From NCBI GenBank assembly GCA_949298955.1, contig CASFYQ010000014.1, forward strand, positions 1-50,368: DNA of 50,368 nucleotides. Direction: 5' to 3'. Both the position numbers and the translations under genes were made by a program. Below the pieces are notes generated by a model, which was given only the letters and a program-made list of their open reading frames with translations, did no database searches and had not been told where the DNA came from. This document shows, one piece after another, positions 35,655-45,010 of the stretch (the stretch's first letter is position 1; every line of letters begins with the position of its first letter). This DNA comes from an uncultured Bacteroidales bacterium (GTDB lineage: Bacteria; Bacteroidota; Bacteroidia; Bacteroidales; Barnesiellaceae).

Positions 35655-36482
35655 TCATCTCTTCTCCCCTTGCGGTCGAATAAAGAACTTGTGGAAGAAG
35701 AGCAGCTGGTAGTCGATGGAGTTGTTCCAATAGATATGATTGTGCACACCCGGCCGCTCGATATAATCGTGCTTGATGTTATGAGCTACGAGCGACTGAT
35801 GAACCCGGCGGTTGACTTCGAGGAAGAAATCGCCGAGTCCGCAATCGATGATGATAGCCAAATCGCCGTCTTTGAGCGAGGGAATGAGGTTGATGACGGT
35901 ATGTTCGTCCCAACGCTTCTTGTTGGAGGCAAACTCACCCAGCTGGTTTTTCATCTCCCATTTGGTGGGGAAGGGACGAATGTCGAGCCCTCCGCTGGTA
36001 CTGCCTGCGGCACCGAACACGTCGCGGTGGCGGATAGCGTTCCACATGGCTCCGTGGCCGCCCATGCTGAGACCGGTGATGGCTCGTGCGCCACGGTCGG
36101 CAACCGTGCGGTAATGCGAGTCGATGTAGCCGACGAGCTCATCGGAGATATAGTCCTCAAACTGCATGTCTTTATTGAGGGGACTGTTCCAGTACCAACT
36201 GTTCTGCCCGTCGGGGCAGACAATGATGAAATTGTACTGCGAGGCAAGCCGGGGCAACTCGGGCTTGATGTTGATCCAGCAGGTATAATTGTCACCGTAA
36301 CCATGGAGCAAATACACCACAGGATAGCGGGTATCGCCCTCGGCGTAACTTTGAGGCATAATGACGATATTCTTTATATCACGCCCCATTTTGCTGTGTA
36401 TCGTAACGGTATCGACCTGTTGAGCACAAAGGCTGACAATACAAAGCAACAGAGTGATGGGTAGCAGCAAAAATTTTTTCAT
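35655..36482 (-). CDS. Secreted esterase D/CE1-type hydrolase
   Basis: A 275-residue alpha/beta-hydrolase. A signal peptide (1-20, ending LCA-Q) precedes a putative esterase domain. The nucleophile elbow is GLSMGG with Ser139; the oxyanion region HGYGDN begins near residue 60. The acid is probably in IDCGLGD, and the His in GVHNHIYWN near the C-terminus. This is the family of feruloyl/acetyl esterases and S-formylglutathione hydrolase-like enzymes. A periplasmic location suggests removal of acyl groups from glycans. It is monocistronic, 30 bp downstream of the DUF3843-like gene. Substrate unknown. Confidence 0.88.
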   Translation of the reverse strand: MKKFLLLPITLLLCIVSLCAQQVDTVTIHSKMGRDIKNIVIMPQSYAEGDTRYPVVYLLHGYGDNYTCWINIKPELPRLASQYNFIIVCPDGQNSWYWNSPLNKDMQFEDYISDELVGYIDSHYRTVADRGARAITGLSMGGHGAMWNAIRHRDVFGAAGSTSGGLDIRPFPTKWEMKNQLGEFASNKKRWDEHTVINLIPSLKDGDLAIIIDCGLGDFFLEVNRRVHQSLVAHNIKHDYIERPGVHNHIYWNNSIDYQLLFFHKFFIRPQGEKR

Positions 36483-36512
36483 GATGAATCCTGTTTTTAG
36501 AAATTAAAGTAC

Positions 36513-37841
36513 TTATCGTTTGACATATTCGGTAACAAAACGCAGGTTGTCGAGCAGCAGATGGCCCGGCTCGTCATAGAAGCCGAGCCCTTTGATTTGC
36601 CCGGCCTGCACTTGGGCGATAAAAAACTCGACACCTATCTCGTCGCTCAACAGAGCCTGCCAAGCGGTATCCGCCTCGTCGAGCGGTTGCCCCTCGTCGC
36701 CCTCGGTCGTCGAAAGAATATCGGTGAGAATAATCTGCTGTTCGTCTTCGGGCAAATCGGCCTCGGGCTCGAACAGGTTGTACTCATCGTCATCGCCGGT
36801 AATTTGATCCAGCAAATCTTCACTATTCTCATAGCTGCTTATTTGACCTGAAAGCCACCACTCGCCGTTCCACTCGACAAAACCGGTATGCAAAATGAGC
36901 GAAGGGTCTTTCATCTGGTGAGGCAATCCCACAAGCGAACGGTTGGTCACCTCGAGCACCCGGTCGCTGGCAATGTGGCGGAAACGGGTCGTGTGCTCGT
37001 CGCCGCTCTCGTAGCGATAATAGCCGGAATATTTGTGCCCCAAGCTCATGAGCGAAGCGTAAAGGGGCGACTCCTCGCCCAGTACCTCGGCCAACCAGCG
37101 GGGTGGCGTGAGCCGCATGAACTCGGTGACATGATTGAAGCCGAAATCGGAGCAAAGCAGGTTAATCATATCGGGAATATGCTCCTCCATACCGGCCTCT
37201 TTGGCATCCTCGGCAAGCGAATCGGCCAGTTCGTCGAGCAGATAATTGTTGCCCGAGAAGAGATAAGACTGCGTGCAGAGCCACAAAAATCGAGAATGAA
37301 GGGCATAGAGATTGGTCTGCTCTTTCTCGTCGAGCTGGAAATAGTGCAGCAGTTTCTCGTTTTCGGGAGCCGTTTCATACTCGGCCTCAAACAGTTCCAT
37401 CACATCGGCAGCCATGACGGCAAAGGTGTCGAGCCCGGGCGAATAGGGCACATCGAGGTTGTTGAGCTGCATATGGTAATGCCAGATGAGAAACTGTACA
37501 TCTTCGATATTGATTTCGCCGGGCGTGTAATCGTTGCCGAGAGTATAGAAAGGAAGAAACTTGCCGTACCGACGACGATGGACCCGGGTAAAGGCCTGGA
37601 AAATACCGACCTGCGAAATGACGTCCTCGAAATAGGCCGTAAGAATGCAAGCGAGTTCCTTTTGCTCGGCAATGTCGATTTTGCGATAATCGTCCTCGGC
37701 GAGACTCTCTTCGACGGGACGAATGGCAGCCAGCACTTTGTTGGCCAGAGTGATGTAGTAGAAATCGGTGGGAGCCGAACCTGCATAGGGGTGAAAGGGT
37801 TTCCAGTCTCCGTTGTATATGCGCTGTTTATCGGTATTCAT
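36513..37841 (-). CDS. DUF3843-like protein
   Basis: A 442-residue cytoplasmic protein with no signal peptide or catalytic motif. The N-terminus (NGDWKPFHPYAGSAPTDFYY) matches my recollection of the Bacteroidales DUF3843 family. The rest is mostly helical with a strongly acidic stretch at about 350-385 (DDDEYNLFEPEADLPEDE). It shares a short intergenic region with the divergent mutY gene. Function unknown; I see nothing to suggest an enzyme. It might be co-transcribed with the esterase 30 bp downstream. Confidence 0.7.
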   Translation of the reverse strand: MNTDKQRIYNGDWKPFHPYAGSAPTDFYYITLANKVLAAIRPVEESLAEDDYRKIDIAEQKELACILTAYFEDVISQVGIFQAFTRVHRRRYGKFLPFYTLGNDYTPGEINIEDVQFLIWHYHMQLNNLDVPYSPGLDTFAVMAADVMELFEAEYETAPENEKLLHYFQLDEKEQTNLYALHSRFLWLCTQSYLFSGNNYLLDELADSLAEDAKEAGMEEHIPDMINLLCSDFGFNHVTEFMRLTPPRWLAEVLGEESPLYASLMSLGHKYSGYYRYESGDEHTTRFRHIASDRVLEVTNRSLVGLPHQMKDPSLILHTGFVEWNGEWWLSGQISSYENSEDLLDQITGDDDEYNLFEPEADLPEDEQQIILTDILSTTEGDEGQPLDEADTAWQALLSDEIGVEFFIAQVQAGQIKGLGFYDEPGHLLLDNLRFVTEYVKR

Positions 37842-37938
37842 GACAAATAAAATTTAGGTGTGATTGCAAATGTAATTATAAATCGGGAAAGACCGTTTTG
37901 TACCGAAGCTTTTTTGCAAGGCTTTGTTTTATTTACAC

Positions 37939-37946
37939 TATCTTTG
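37939..37946 (+). promoter_or_regulatory. mutY promoter -7 box
   Basis: TATCTTTG lies 12 bp before the start, so the transcript would have a very short leader. Confidence 0.5.
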
Positions 37947-37957
37947 CCGCAAGAATT

Positions 37958-39061
37958 ATGAACAAAGAGATAGAAAAAGAAGAGAGGACTATCGCCCCGT
38001 TGGCCGCCGACCTGCATGGCTGGTATGCCCTCAATCACCGGGAGCTGCCGTGGCGGGGCATTACCGACGCCTATCGCATTTGGATTTCGGAGATTATCTT
38101 GCAACAGACCCGGGTGGTACAAGGCTATGAGTACTACAACCGCTTCGTGTCGCGTTTCCCCAACGTGCGGGCGCTGGCTGCGGCCGATGACGACGAGGTG
38201 ATGAAATTGTGGCAGGGGCTGGGCTATTACAGCCGGGCACGCAATCTGCTGGCCGCGGCCCGGCAAGTGGTCGAGCGGTTTGGCGGAGAGTTTCCCACGA
38301 CCTACGAAGGCATACGCTCTTTACCCGGGATAGGCGACTATACGGCGGCAGCGATTGCTTCGTTTGCCTACGGGCTGCCCCATGCGGTAGTCGACGGCAA
38401 TGTCTACCGGGTGCTCTCGCGCCTCTATGGCATCGACACGCCTGTCGACACGACCGAGGGGAAAAAGGTTTTTGCCGCTCTGGCCGACGAATTGCTCGAC
38501 CGATGTGACCCCGGTGGATACAACCAGGCGCTGATGGAGTTTGGGGCGCTCTATTGTGTGCCCCGTTCGCCGCAATGCGGCGGGTGCGTGTTTGCCGATC
38601 GCTGCCTCGCATTCGCAACGGGCCGGGTAGAATCACTGCCTGTAAAACAGGGACGTACGGTAGTGAAACCCCGCTATTTCAACTATTTCTATGTGCGACA
38701 CGGTGCCGACACCTGGGTACGTCGGCGCGAGGGCAGAGACATCTGGCGCAACCTGTATGAGTTTCCACTAATCGAGACTGACGAAGAGCAGTCGCTCGAC
38801 ACCCTGCAACAGAGCGAGTCGTGGGCCTCGCTGTTTGCCGAAGCCGGCCAGGTGAGCGTGTCGGCCCAAGTATACACCTGCAAGCACGTGCTTTCACACC
38901 GCGTGATTCATGCCCGTTTCTATGTCGTCGAGACCGAGAATAGCCCCTCGATGAAAGGTTATACGCGCATTGACTCCGGGCAGATAGGCCATTATGCCGT
39001 GTCGCGCCTCACCGAAGGATTTTTGGAACGGCTGTCAACGAATTATCCCTCTCTGTTTTGA
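37958..39061 (+). CDS. mutY: A/G-specific adenine DNA glycosylase
   Basis: A 367-residue base-excision repair enzyme that removes adenine mispaired with 8-oxoguanine. Features: HRELPWRG near residue 26 (substrate binding), the helix-hairpin-helix LPGIGDYTAAAI (about 122-133), the catalytic Asp in VDGNVYRVLSR (about 145), and the iron-sulfur loop C-x6-C-x2-C-x5-C (CVPRSPQ-C-GG-C-VFADR-C). A NUDIX-like C-terminal domain (about 230-367) recognises 8-oxoG. I start at 37958 (MNKEIEKEERT), which fits the family length and the short leader. It is divergent from the DUF3843-like gene. Confidence 0.96.
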   Translation: MNKEIEKEERTIAPLAADLHGWYALNHRELPWRGITDAYRIWISEIILQQTRVVQGYEYYNRFVSRFPNVRALAAADDDEVMKLWQGLGYYSRARNLLAAARQVVERFGGEFPTTYEGIRSLPGIGDYTAAAIASFAYGLPHAVVDGNVYRVLSRLYGIDTPVDTTEGKKVFAALADELLDRCDPGGYNQALMEFGALYCVPRSPQCGGCVFADRCLAFATGRVESLPVKQGRTVVKPRYFNYFYVRHGADTWVRRREGRDIWRNLYEFPLIETDEEQSLDTLQQSESWASLFAEAGQVSVSAQVYTCKHVLSHRVIHARFYVVETENSPSMKGYTRIDSGQIGHYAVSRLTEGFLERLSTNYPSLF

Positions 39062-39089
39062 AATATAAACAGATAATTTGCTACTTTTG
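39057..39089 (+). promoter_or_regulatory. Promoter for the PhoH-like gene
   Basis: TTTG (39057-39060) and TACTTTTG (39082-39089) match the Bacteroidota consensus with an N21 spacer. Confidence 0.45.
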
Positions 39090-39179
39090 CATATGACGTC
39101 CGGGCCATACCGGTACTGTACCGTCGTGGGGAGGTGCAGCCGGGATATAAGCCTCGGGACAAGAACAGGAAACAACCGA

Positions 39180-40178
39180 ATGATAGAACGAGTAATTATA
39201 TTAGATGCCGTCGATCCGGTGACTTTTTATGGGGTGAACAACGCCAATGTGCAGGTAATCAAGAACCTCTTCCCCAAAGTGCGTATAGCCGCCCGGGGCA
39301 ATGTGATGAAGGTAATCGGCGACGAAAAGGAGACCGAACTTTTCGAGCAGAAGATAAAACAGCTTGAAAAATATTGTGCCGAGTACAACCAGTTGAGCGA
39401 AGAGGTAATCATCGACATCATCAAAGGCGATGAACCGCAAGCCGTGAAACCGCAGGAAAACCTCATCATCTATGGCGTGAACGGCAAGCCCATCACGGGA
39501 CGCACCCCCAACCAGCAGAAACTGGTCGAAGCATTTGAGCACAACGACCTCACATTTGCGCTGGGCCCGGCAGGCTCGGGCAAGACCTACGTGGCGATAG
39601 CCCTGGCCGTGCGGGCGTTGAAAAACAAGGAGGTAAAAAAGATTATCCTGAGCCGCCCCGCCGTAGAAGCCGGCGAAAAACTGGGATTCTTGCCGGGCGA
39701 TATGAAAGACAAGATAGACCCCTATCTGCAACCCCTCTACGATGCGCTGCAAGATATGATTCCGGCAGCAAAACTGAAAGAGTATATGGAGTCGAACGTG
39801 ATACAGATTGCCCCCTTGGCCTTCATGCGCGGCCGCACGTTGAGCGATGCGGTGATTATTCTCGACGAGGCGCAGAATACCACGACTCACCAGATAAAAA
39901 TGTTTCTTACCCGACTGGGCTTGAATGCCAAAATGATTGTCACGGGCGATATGACACAAATAGACCTGCCGGCCTCGCAAACCTCGGGTCTGGTACAGGC
40001 GATAGACATCTTGAAAAATGTCGAGGGAATCGCCCGCATAGAGTTTAACAAGAAAGACATCGTGCGGCACAAACTGGTACAGCGCATCGTCGAAGCCTAC
40101 GAAAAACACGACGAGAAAGAGCGTAAGGCTGCCAAAGCCCGCAAGCAGGAAAAAACCAATAAGAAAGAGGAAGTGTGA
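39180..40178 (+). CDS. phoH: PhoH-like P-loop ATPase (YbeZ type)
   Basis: A 332-residue cytoplasmic ATPase. An N-terminal alpha-beta domain (about 1-100, resembling a KH-like nucleic-acid binding domain) precedes the PhoH ATPase. Walker A is GPAGSGKT (about 129-136) and Walker B VIILDEAQN (about 229-237). YbeZ-type proteins are linked to ribosome and RNA quality control, usually with YbeY. The real start is 39180 (MIERVIIL); upstream in-frame Mets encode no conserved sequence. The TGATG stop overlaps the start of the next gene. Confidence 0.92.
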   Translation: MIERVIILDAVDPVTFYGVNNANVQVIKNLFPKVRIAARGNVMKVIGDEKETELFEQKIKQLEKYCAEYNQLSEEVIIDIIKGDEPQAVKPQENLIIYGVNGKPITGRTPNQQKLVEAFEHNDLTFALGPAGSGKTYVAIALAVRALKNKEVKKIILSRPAVEAGEKLGFLPGDMKDKIDPYLQPLYDALQDMIPAAKLKEYMESNVIQIAPLAFMRGRTLSDAVIILDEAQNTTTHQIKMFLTRLGLNAKMIVTGDMTQIDLPASQTSGLVQAIDILKNVEGIARIEFNKKDIVRHKLVQRIVEAYEKHDEKERKAAKARKQEKTNKKEEV

Positions 40179-40672
40179 TGGGCGGCAACCTGTGGAAGAA
40201 ATGGCCGGGAGAGAGTGACGAACCGGGTCGTAACCGATTTCAGGCTTTTGTCTACTCTCATTTGTGGCCGGGCATGTTCCCTTCGTTTTTGGTAGGATTC
40301 GTGGTTATGTTCCTCGTTTGTTATTGGGGAGATTTGTCTATCGAGAAAGCGTCGGACAAAGCGTTGCTTTCGGGGGCGTTATGCGTGTTGGGTTACGCAA
40401 TAGGGATTTGGGCCGCCGTAGCTCCCGATAAAGACGATGAGAAAGACGAGGTAGAGGCTTCGACCGGAAAGGCGGGTTGGATAAATAAAGTGAAAATAGC
40501 GGCTTGTTGTTTGGTTTTGGTTGGGATATTCGCTTATCCCAGTATCGACCAGATATTTAATGGCGAACAAACTCTTTTGGACGGGTGTGTCGAACTGACG
40601 GGGAAATGCCTGATGATCGTCTGCCTGCTTGTTCCCGTTTATATACGGTTAAAACGGAAATCGAGAAGGTAG
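40178..40672 (+). CDS. Hypothetical small membrane protein
   Basis: A 164-residue protein with hydrophobic helices at about 33-52, 67-84, 107-126 and 140-156, and a charged loop (DKDDEKDEVE) between the second and third. I read it as four membrane helices. No signal peptide, no catalytic motif. Its ATG overlaps the phoH stop (TGATG), which suggests translational coupling. A Lys/Arg-rich C-terminal tail (RLKRKSRR) fits inside-positive topology. Function unknown. Confidence 0.6.
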   Translation: MGGNLWKKWPGESDEPGRNRFQAFVYSHLWPGMFPSFLVGFVVMFLVCYWGDLSIEKASDKALLSGALCVLGYAIGIWAAVAPDKDDEKDEVEASTGKAGWINKVKIAACCLVLVGIFAYPSIDQIFNGEQTLLDGCVELTGKCLMIVCLLVPVYIRLKRKSRR

Positions 40673-40761
40673 CGTTTTTACCACCTATTTATTATTTTTA
40701 TTTTTAAGGGACAAGTGAGGGAAAGGAGTCGATTTTGGCATGCTATCTCGTTTTTATGTTG

Positions 40762-40769
40762 TATCTTTG
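40762..40769 (+). promoter_or_regulatory. purC promoter -7 box
   Basis: TATCTTTG lies 57 bp before the purC start. No purine riboswitch fold is evident between. Confidence 0.5.
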
Positions 40770-40826
40770 TGGTGCCTTTTCAAAGGACAAACAACGACTA
40801 TATTATAACGAAAAAGTATTACAGAA

Positions 40827-41780
40827 ATGAAAAATGCTTTGGTAAAAACCGATTTCAAATTTCCCGGACAAAAGAGTGTGTATCATGGTAAAGTGCGCGA
40901 TGTCTACAACATCGACGACGAGTTGTTGGTAATGGTGGTGAGCGACCGCATCTCGGCTTTCGACGTCATTCTGCCCGAGGGTATTCCCTACAAGGGACAG
41001 GTGCTGAACCAGATTGCCGCCAAGTTCCTGGACGCCACGTCGGATATTCTTCCGAACTGGAAAGTGGCTACTCCCGACCCGATGGTAACTGTGGGTCTGC
41101 GTTGCGAACCGTTCAAGGTCGAGATGGTTGTACGGGGATATTTGACGGGCCATGCGTGGCGTGAATACAAAGCCGGCAAACGCACGCTGTGCGGCGAAAC
41201 CATGCCCGAGGGTATGAAAGAGAACGAAAAATTCCCCCACCCCATCATCACACCCACGACCAAAGCTGCCGAGGGCCACGACGAGGATATCTCGAAGGCC
41301 GAAATCATTGCCCGCGGCATCGTTTCGCGCGAAGACTACGAGCAACTCGAAAAATATACGTTGGCCCTCTACCAACGCGGTTGCGAGATGGCTGCACAAA
41401 AAGGACTTATCCTCGTAGATACGAAATATGAATTTGGCAAAATCGGTGACAAGATTATCCTCATCGACGAAATCCACACGCCCGACTCGTCGCGCTATTT
41501 CTATGCCGAAGGGTATGAAGACCGACTCGCCCGTGGCGAAGAGCAACGCCAACTCTCAAAAGAGTTCGTTCGCCAGTGGTTGATTCAAAACGGCTTCCAA
41601 GGCAAAGAAGGACAGCAAGTACCCGAGATGACCGAAGCCTATTGCAACAGCGTGTCGGATCGATACATCGAACTGTACGAGCACATCGTAGGCGAGAAAT
41701 TCGTCAAAGCCGAAGGCGAAGACCTGGCTGCCCGCATCGAGAAAAATGTAACCGAGTTCCTGAACAACCGCAAGAAATAA
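40827..41780 (+). CDS. purC: SAICAR synthetase
   Basis: A 317-residue enzyme of purine synthesis that joins CAIR and aspartate with ATP to form SAICAR. The N-terminal lysine-rich block with KVRDVYNI (near residue 22) and [19 protein letters not shown] (40-58) are diagnostic, followed by [13 protein letters not shown] (about 94-106) and LVDTKYEFG (about 196). It is longer than the E. coli enzyme (237) and matches the long Bacteroidetes form. It is followed 21 bp later by a methyltransferase gene, with which it probably shares a transcript. Confidence 0.96.
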   Translation: MKNALVKTDFKFPGQKSVYHGKVRDVYNIDDELLVMVVSDRISAFDVILPEGIPYKGQVLNQIAAKFLDATSDILPNWKVATPDPMVTVGLRCEPFKVEMVVRGYLTGHAWREYKAGKRTLCGETMPEGMKENEKFPHPIITPTTKAAEGHDEDISKAEIIARGIVSREDYEQLEKYTLALYQRGCEMAAQKGLILVDTKYEFGKIGDKIILIDEIHTPDSSRYFYAEGYEDRLARGEEQRQLSKEFVRQWLIQNGFQGKEGQQVPEMTEAYCNSVSDRYIELYEHIVGEKFVKAEGEDLAARIEKNVTEFLNNRKK

Positions 41781-41801
41781 AGGCTGGAAAGGTTTCACCG
41801 A

Positions 41802-42548
41802 ATGGACTATAAAGCCGAAGAGATAAAACCCTACAACCGGGAGACCGACAAGACCTCGCAGGTGCGCGAAATGTTCGACTCCATCGCCCCGGCCTACGAT
41901 GCGATGAACCGCACGATGACCGTGGGCATAGACCGCTGGTGGCGACGCGTGGCCGTGAAAATGCTACGCCGATACCCCCATCGCCGCATACTCGATGTGG
42001 CAACAGGCACGGGCGATTTGGCTCTGCTGCTCGACGAGCGGCTCCACCCCGACCAAATTATCGGCGTAGATCTCTCGGAAGGCATGTTGCGAATAGCCCG
42101 TGAGAAAGCCGCCCGGCGCAGCGCACAACGTCGTATCCTCTTCGAGGTACAAGACTGCCTGTCGATGGATTTCGGCGACAACACTTTCGACGTGGTGACA
42201 GTGGCCTACGGGGTGCGTAATTTCGAACACCTCGAAGCCGGATTCCGCGAGATGCACCGGGTGCTTCGACCCGGCGGCGTTTTGTGTGTAATCGAGCTGT
42301 CGACTCCCGAGCATTTTCCCTTCCGGCAGCTTTATAAGTTCTACACCTACACCTTTATCCCCTTCATAGGCCGATTGGTGTCGAAAGACCGCAGCGCATA
42401 CAGCTACTTGCCCCGTTCGGTGGCTGCCGTGCCACAAGGCGGAGCAATGCTCGACATCTTCCTGCACGCCGGGTTTAGCCACTGCTACTGCCGCCGCCTC
42501 ACTTTCGGGGCCTGCACCATCTATATCGGGGAGAAAAAAAAGGAGTAA
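41802..42548 (+). CDS. menG: Demethylmenaquinone methyltransferase (UbiE/MenG)
   Basis: A 248-residue SAM-dependent C-methyltransferase that makes menaquinone from demethylmenaquinone; Bacteroidales use menaquinone for fumarate respiration. SAM motif I is LDVATGTGDLAL (about 66-77). The family has YDAMNRTMTVGIDRWWRR (about 31-48), VTVAYGVRNFE (about 129-139) and YSYLPRSVAAVPQ near the C-terminus, all diagnostic. Length is typical. It follows purC by 21 bp; a hairpin follows it. Confidence 0.93.
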   Translation: MDYKAEEIKPYNRETDKTSQVREMFDSIAPAYDAMNRTMTVGIDRWWRRVAVKMLRRYPHRRILDVATGTGDLALLLDERLHPDQIIGVDLSEGMLRIAREKAARRSAQRRILFEVQDCLSMDFGDNTFDVVTVAYGVRNFEHLEAGFREMHRVLRPGGVLCVIELSTPEHFPFRQLYKFYTYTFIPFIGRLVSKDRSAYSYLPRSVAAVPQGGAMLDIFLHAGFSHCYCRRLTFGACTIYIGEKKKE

Positions 42549-42580
42549 TCCGGCAGGTATAGCCAATCGATTTCTCATAC

Positions 42581-42615
42581 AAGGCCCGGCGAACGGCAAT
42601 CGTTTGCCGGGCCTT
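42581..42615 (+). terminator. Probable terminator after menG
   Basis: AAGGCCCGGC (42581-42590) pairs perfectly with GCCGGGCCTT (42606-42615). The following T run is weak. Confidence 0.5.
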
Positions 42616-42676
42616 GCCCATTTCCCCCCGAGAGTGTTACTCCCATTTGTTCAAGCGGAATAAATCGATTATATTT

Positions 42677-42773
42677 TATGTAATGTTTATGCCATGGAGC
42701 GTCCCTACGAGTTTACCTCCTATGGCATTGGGAGTAGTGATTGGTGAAATGAAGCGTAAAGTTACATTACATA
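42677..42773. repeat. Long-range inverted repeat upstream of the regulator gene
   Basis: TATGTAATGT (42677-42686) is the exact inverse of ACATTACATA (42764-42773). ATGCCAT and ATGGCAT inside form a second inverted pair. The region holds no gene and may contain operator sites or an RNA structure. A TATATTTA -7-like box (42820-42827) follows. Confidence 0.4.
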
Positions 42774-42851
42774 CCTTGTAATAAAATTTAATTTTCTTGC
42801 CACCCTGACAAAAACGAGCTATATTTAGACTCCCTTATATTCAGGAATGGC

Positions 42852-43736
42852 ATGAGAAACAGTTATTTCAAATCGCACTACCTCACTACGACCGACAACG
42901 ACAAAAAATGGGGCATACTCTGCACGACCGTGGGCATGCAGATGATCGACCCGCACGGGCAATACCCCCTCGGGAGCCACCCCAACAACTACCAAACCGT
43001 GAAACGGGGTCGGGTGCTCGACGAGTATCAACTCATCTACATCACCCGGGGCGAAGGATATTTCGAATCGACCAACTGCAAGCGCAGCAAAGTGAGGGCA
43101 GGGAACATTCTCTTCCTCTTTCCCGGCGAATGGCACTGCTATTCGCCCGATGTCAATACCGGGTGGACCGAGTACTGGGTGGGATTCAAAGGCCCCAATA
43201 TCGACAAACGGGTAGAGTATGGATTCTTCTCGCCCGGCCAGCCGATTCTGAACATCGGTTACAGTGTAGGTATCGAGAACTGCTATCAGGAGATGATTCG
43301 GGAGACCGAACAGGAGAAAAGCGGATTCCAAATTCTGGTCTCGAGCATCGTGCTTCACATCTTGGGCTATGTCATCTACAAGCACAATAATAAATTGTAT
43401 GAGAGCAACCCCATTGTCGAGAAGATAAACCAGGCCCGCAAAATCATGAAAGAGAATATAAACGGGTCGATTGCACTCGAAACAATAGCCGCCGAGTTGG
43501 GGCTCGGCTATACCTGGTTCCGCCGGGCATTCAAGGAGTATACCGGCATCTCGCCGGCGCAATATCAGTTACAGATGAAACAAAACCGGGCCAAAGAACT
43601 GTTGACCAACTCCAACCTGAATATCTCGGAGATTGCCTACGAACTGGGGTTCGACAGCGCAAGCCACTTTTGTACCTTTTTCAAGTCGAGAGAGAAATTC
43701 ACCCCCACAGAATATCGCGAAAAATTCAAGTTCTGA
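42852..43736 (+). CDS. rhaR: AraC-family transcriptional activator, probable RhaR
   Basis: A 294-residue regulator. The N-terminal sugar-sensing cupin-like domain (about 1-170) carries YITRGEGYFES and LFLFPGEWHCY. The C-terminal AraC domain (about 190-290) has two helix-turn-helix motifs: ALETIAAELGLGYTWFRRAF and ISEIAYELGFDSASHFCTFF. It stands convergent with the end of the rhamnose operon, so it is very likely the rhamnose-responsive activator known as RhaR in Bacteroides. The convergent pair is separated by a shared terminator. The ligand is inferred from context, not from residues. A TATATTTA -7-like box lies 25 bp upstream. Confidence 0.85.
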   Translation: MRNSYFKSHYLTTTDNDKKWGILCTTVGMQMIDPHGQYPLGSHPNNYQTVKRGRVLDEYQLIYITRGEGYFESTNCKRSKVRAGNILFLFPGEWHCYSPDVNTGWTEYWVGFKGPNIDKRVEYGFFSPGQPILNIGYSVGIENCYQEMIRETEQEKSGFQILVSSIVLHILGYVIYKHNNKLYESNPIVEKINQARKIMKENINGSIALETIAAELGLGYTWFRRAFKEYTGISPAQYQLQMKQNRAKELLTNSNLNISEIAYELGFDSASHFCTFFKSREKFTPTEYREKFKF

Positions 43737-43773
43737 AACGAAACTGCACGCGGCAAACAGCCGGATATGACAA

Positions 43774-43808
43774 AACGGGAGAGCCCTCGATGCAGGGCTG
43801 CTCCCGTT
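43774..43808. terminator. Bidirectional terminator between rhaR and the rha operon
   Basis: AACGGGAG-ag-CCCT pairs with AGGG-ctg-CTCCCGTT. It ends both the plus-strand regulator and the minus-strand operon. Confidence 0.65.
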
Positions 43809-43846
43809 CATTTCGATTTACTATCACGATTATAAATAAACCATCG

Positions 43847-44998
43847 TCAATAGGCGCTCTCATAGAGCGCCAGGATGTCCGAAAGCTCCACCTGGCGGGG
43901 ATTGCCGGGGGTGCACACATCGGCCAACGCCCATTTCGACAATTCGGGCAAGGCGGCCTTGTCGATACCCAGTTCCGAAAGCTTTTGCGGGATATGCACC
44001 TCGACGGCCAACTTACGCACGGCATCGACGGCTGCCTGTGCCTTCTCCCGGGGCGACAGATTGCTCACATCTACCCCCATGGCAACTGCAATATCGGCAT
44101 ATTTCTCGAGCGACGACTCCATATTGAACTGCATGACATAGGGTAACAACAACGCGTTGGCCACCCCATGAGGCACATCAAACATGGCCCCTAACGGGTG
44201 AGCCATACCGTGTACCAGCCCCAACCCCACATTCGAGAAACCCATACCGGCCACATACTGGGCCAGAGCCATCTTCTCGCGGGCTTCCATATCGGAACCG
44301 TCGGCTACGGCCGCGGGCAAATAGCGGGCAATCAACTTGATGGCTTCCAAGTGAAAAAGGTTGGTCAAGTCCCAGGCTCCCAAGGTAATATATCCTTCGA
44401 TGGCATGGGTGAGGGCGTCCATGCCCGTAGCGGCCGTCAATCCCCGGGGCATCGACGACATCAGTTCGGCATCGACAATCGCCAACACGGGAATATCCTT
44501 GGGGTCGACGCAGACCATCTTCTTGGCATGCACCTCATCGGTAATGACATAATTTATCGTCACCTCGGCAGCTGTCCCGGCGGTGGTCGGCAATGCTATC
44601 ACGGGCAAACTCTTGTGGGTCGTAGCAGCCACCCCTTCGAGCGACACGACATCGCCAAAGTCGGGATTCCGGGCAATGATGCCTGTCGCCTTGGCCGTAT
44701 CGATGGCCGACCCGCCCCCCAAAGCAACGATTACATCGGCCCGACAAGCCTTCAAGGCCGCCAAGGCATCTTGTACATTGGCAACCGTAGGATTTTGTTT
44801 TATCTCGGTAAACAACCGATAGGCAATATGCTCCTTATCCAACAGCGAGGTAATTTTCTCGACCACACCAAAGCGGAGCAAATCCTTGTCCGATACCAAC
44901 AAGACCGACTTGTAGCCCCGCCGTTTAATCTCTTCGGGCAGAACGGCCCGGGAACCGGCCCCGAAATAAGACATTTCATTCAATACAATCCTATTCAT
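43847..44998 (-). CDS. fucO: Lactaldehyde reductase / 1,2-propanediol oxidoreductase
   Basis: A 383-residue iron-dependent alcohol dehydrogenase that reduces L-lactaldehyde to L-1,2-propanediol with NADH, disposing of reducing power under anoxia. The NAD site is GGGSAIDTAKA (about residues 95-105). The metal-binding histidines are in GLVHGMAHPLGA (about 261-272) and FDVPHGVANA, both group III ADH signatures. It is the fifth and last gene of the rha operon, 12 bp after the aldolase (rhaO in the Bacteroides scheme). The same enzyme can serve fucose catabolism. Confidence 0.95.
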   Translation of the reverse strand: MNRIVLNEMSYFGAGSRAVLPEEIKRRGYKSVLLVSDKDLLRFGVVEKITSLLDKEHIAYRLFTEIKQNPTVANVQDALAALKACRADVIVALGGGSAIDTAKATGIIARNPDFGDVVSLEGVAATTHKSLPVIALPTTAGTAAEVTINYVITDEVHAKKMVCVDPKDIPVLAIVDAELMSSMPRGLTAATGMDALTHAIEGYITLGAWDLTNLFHLEAIKLIARYLPAAVADGSDMEAREKMALAQYVAGMGFSNVGLGLVHGMAHPLGAMFDVPHGVANALLLPYVMQFNMESSLEKYADIAVAMGVDVSNLSPREKAQAAVDAVRKLAVEVHIPQKLSELGIDKAALPELSKWALADVCTPGNPRQVELSDILALYESAY

Positions 44999-45010
44999 CT
45001 GACACTGTTT

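Noticed and set aside
40673..40826. Purine riboswitch upstream of purC
   Set aside because: No three-way-junction pattern or conserved loops are seen; the space is mostly promoter.
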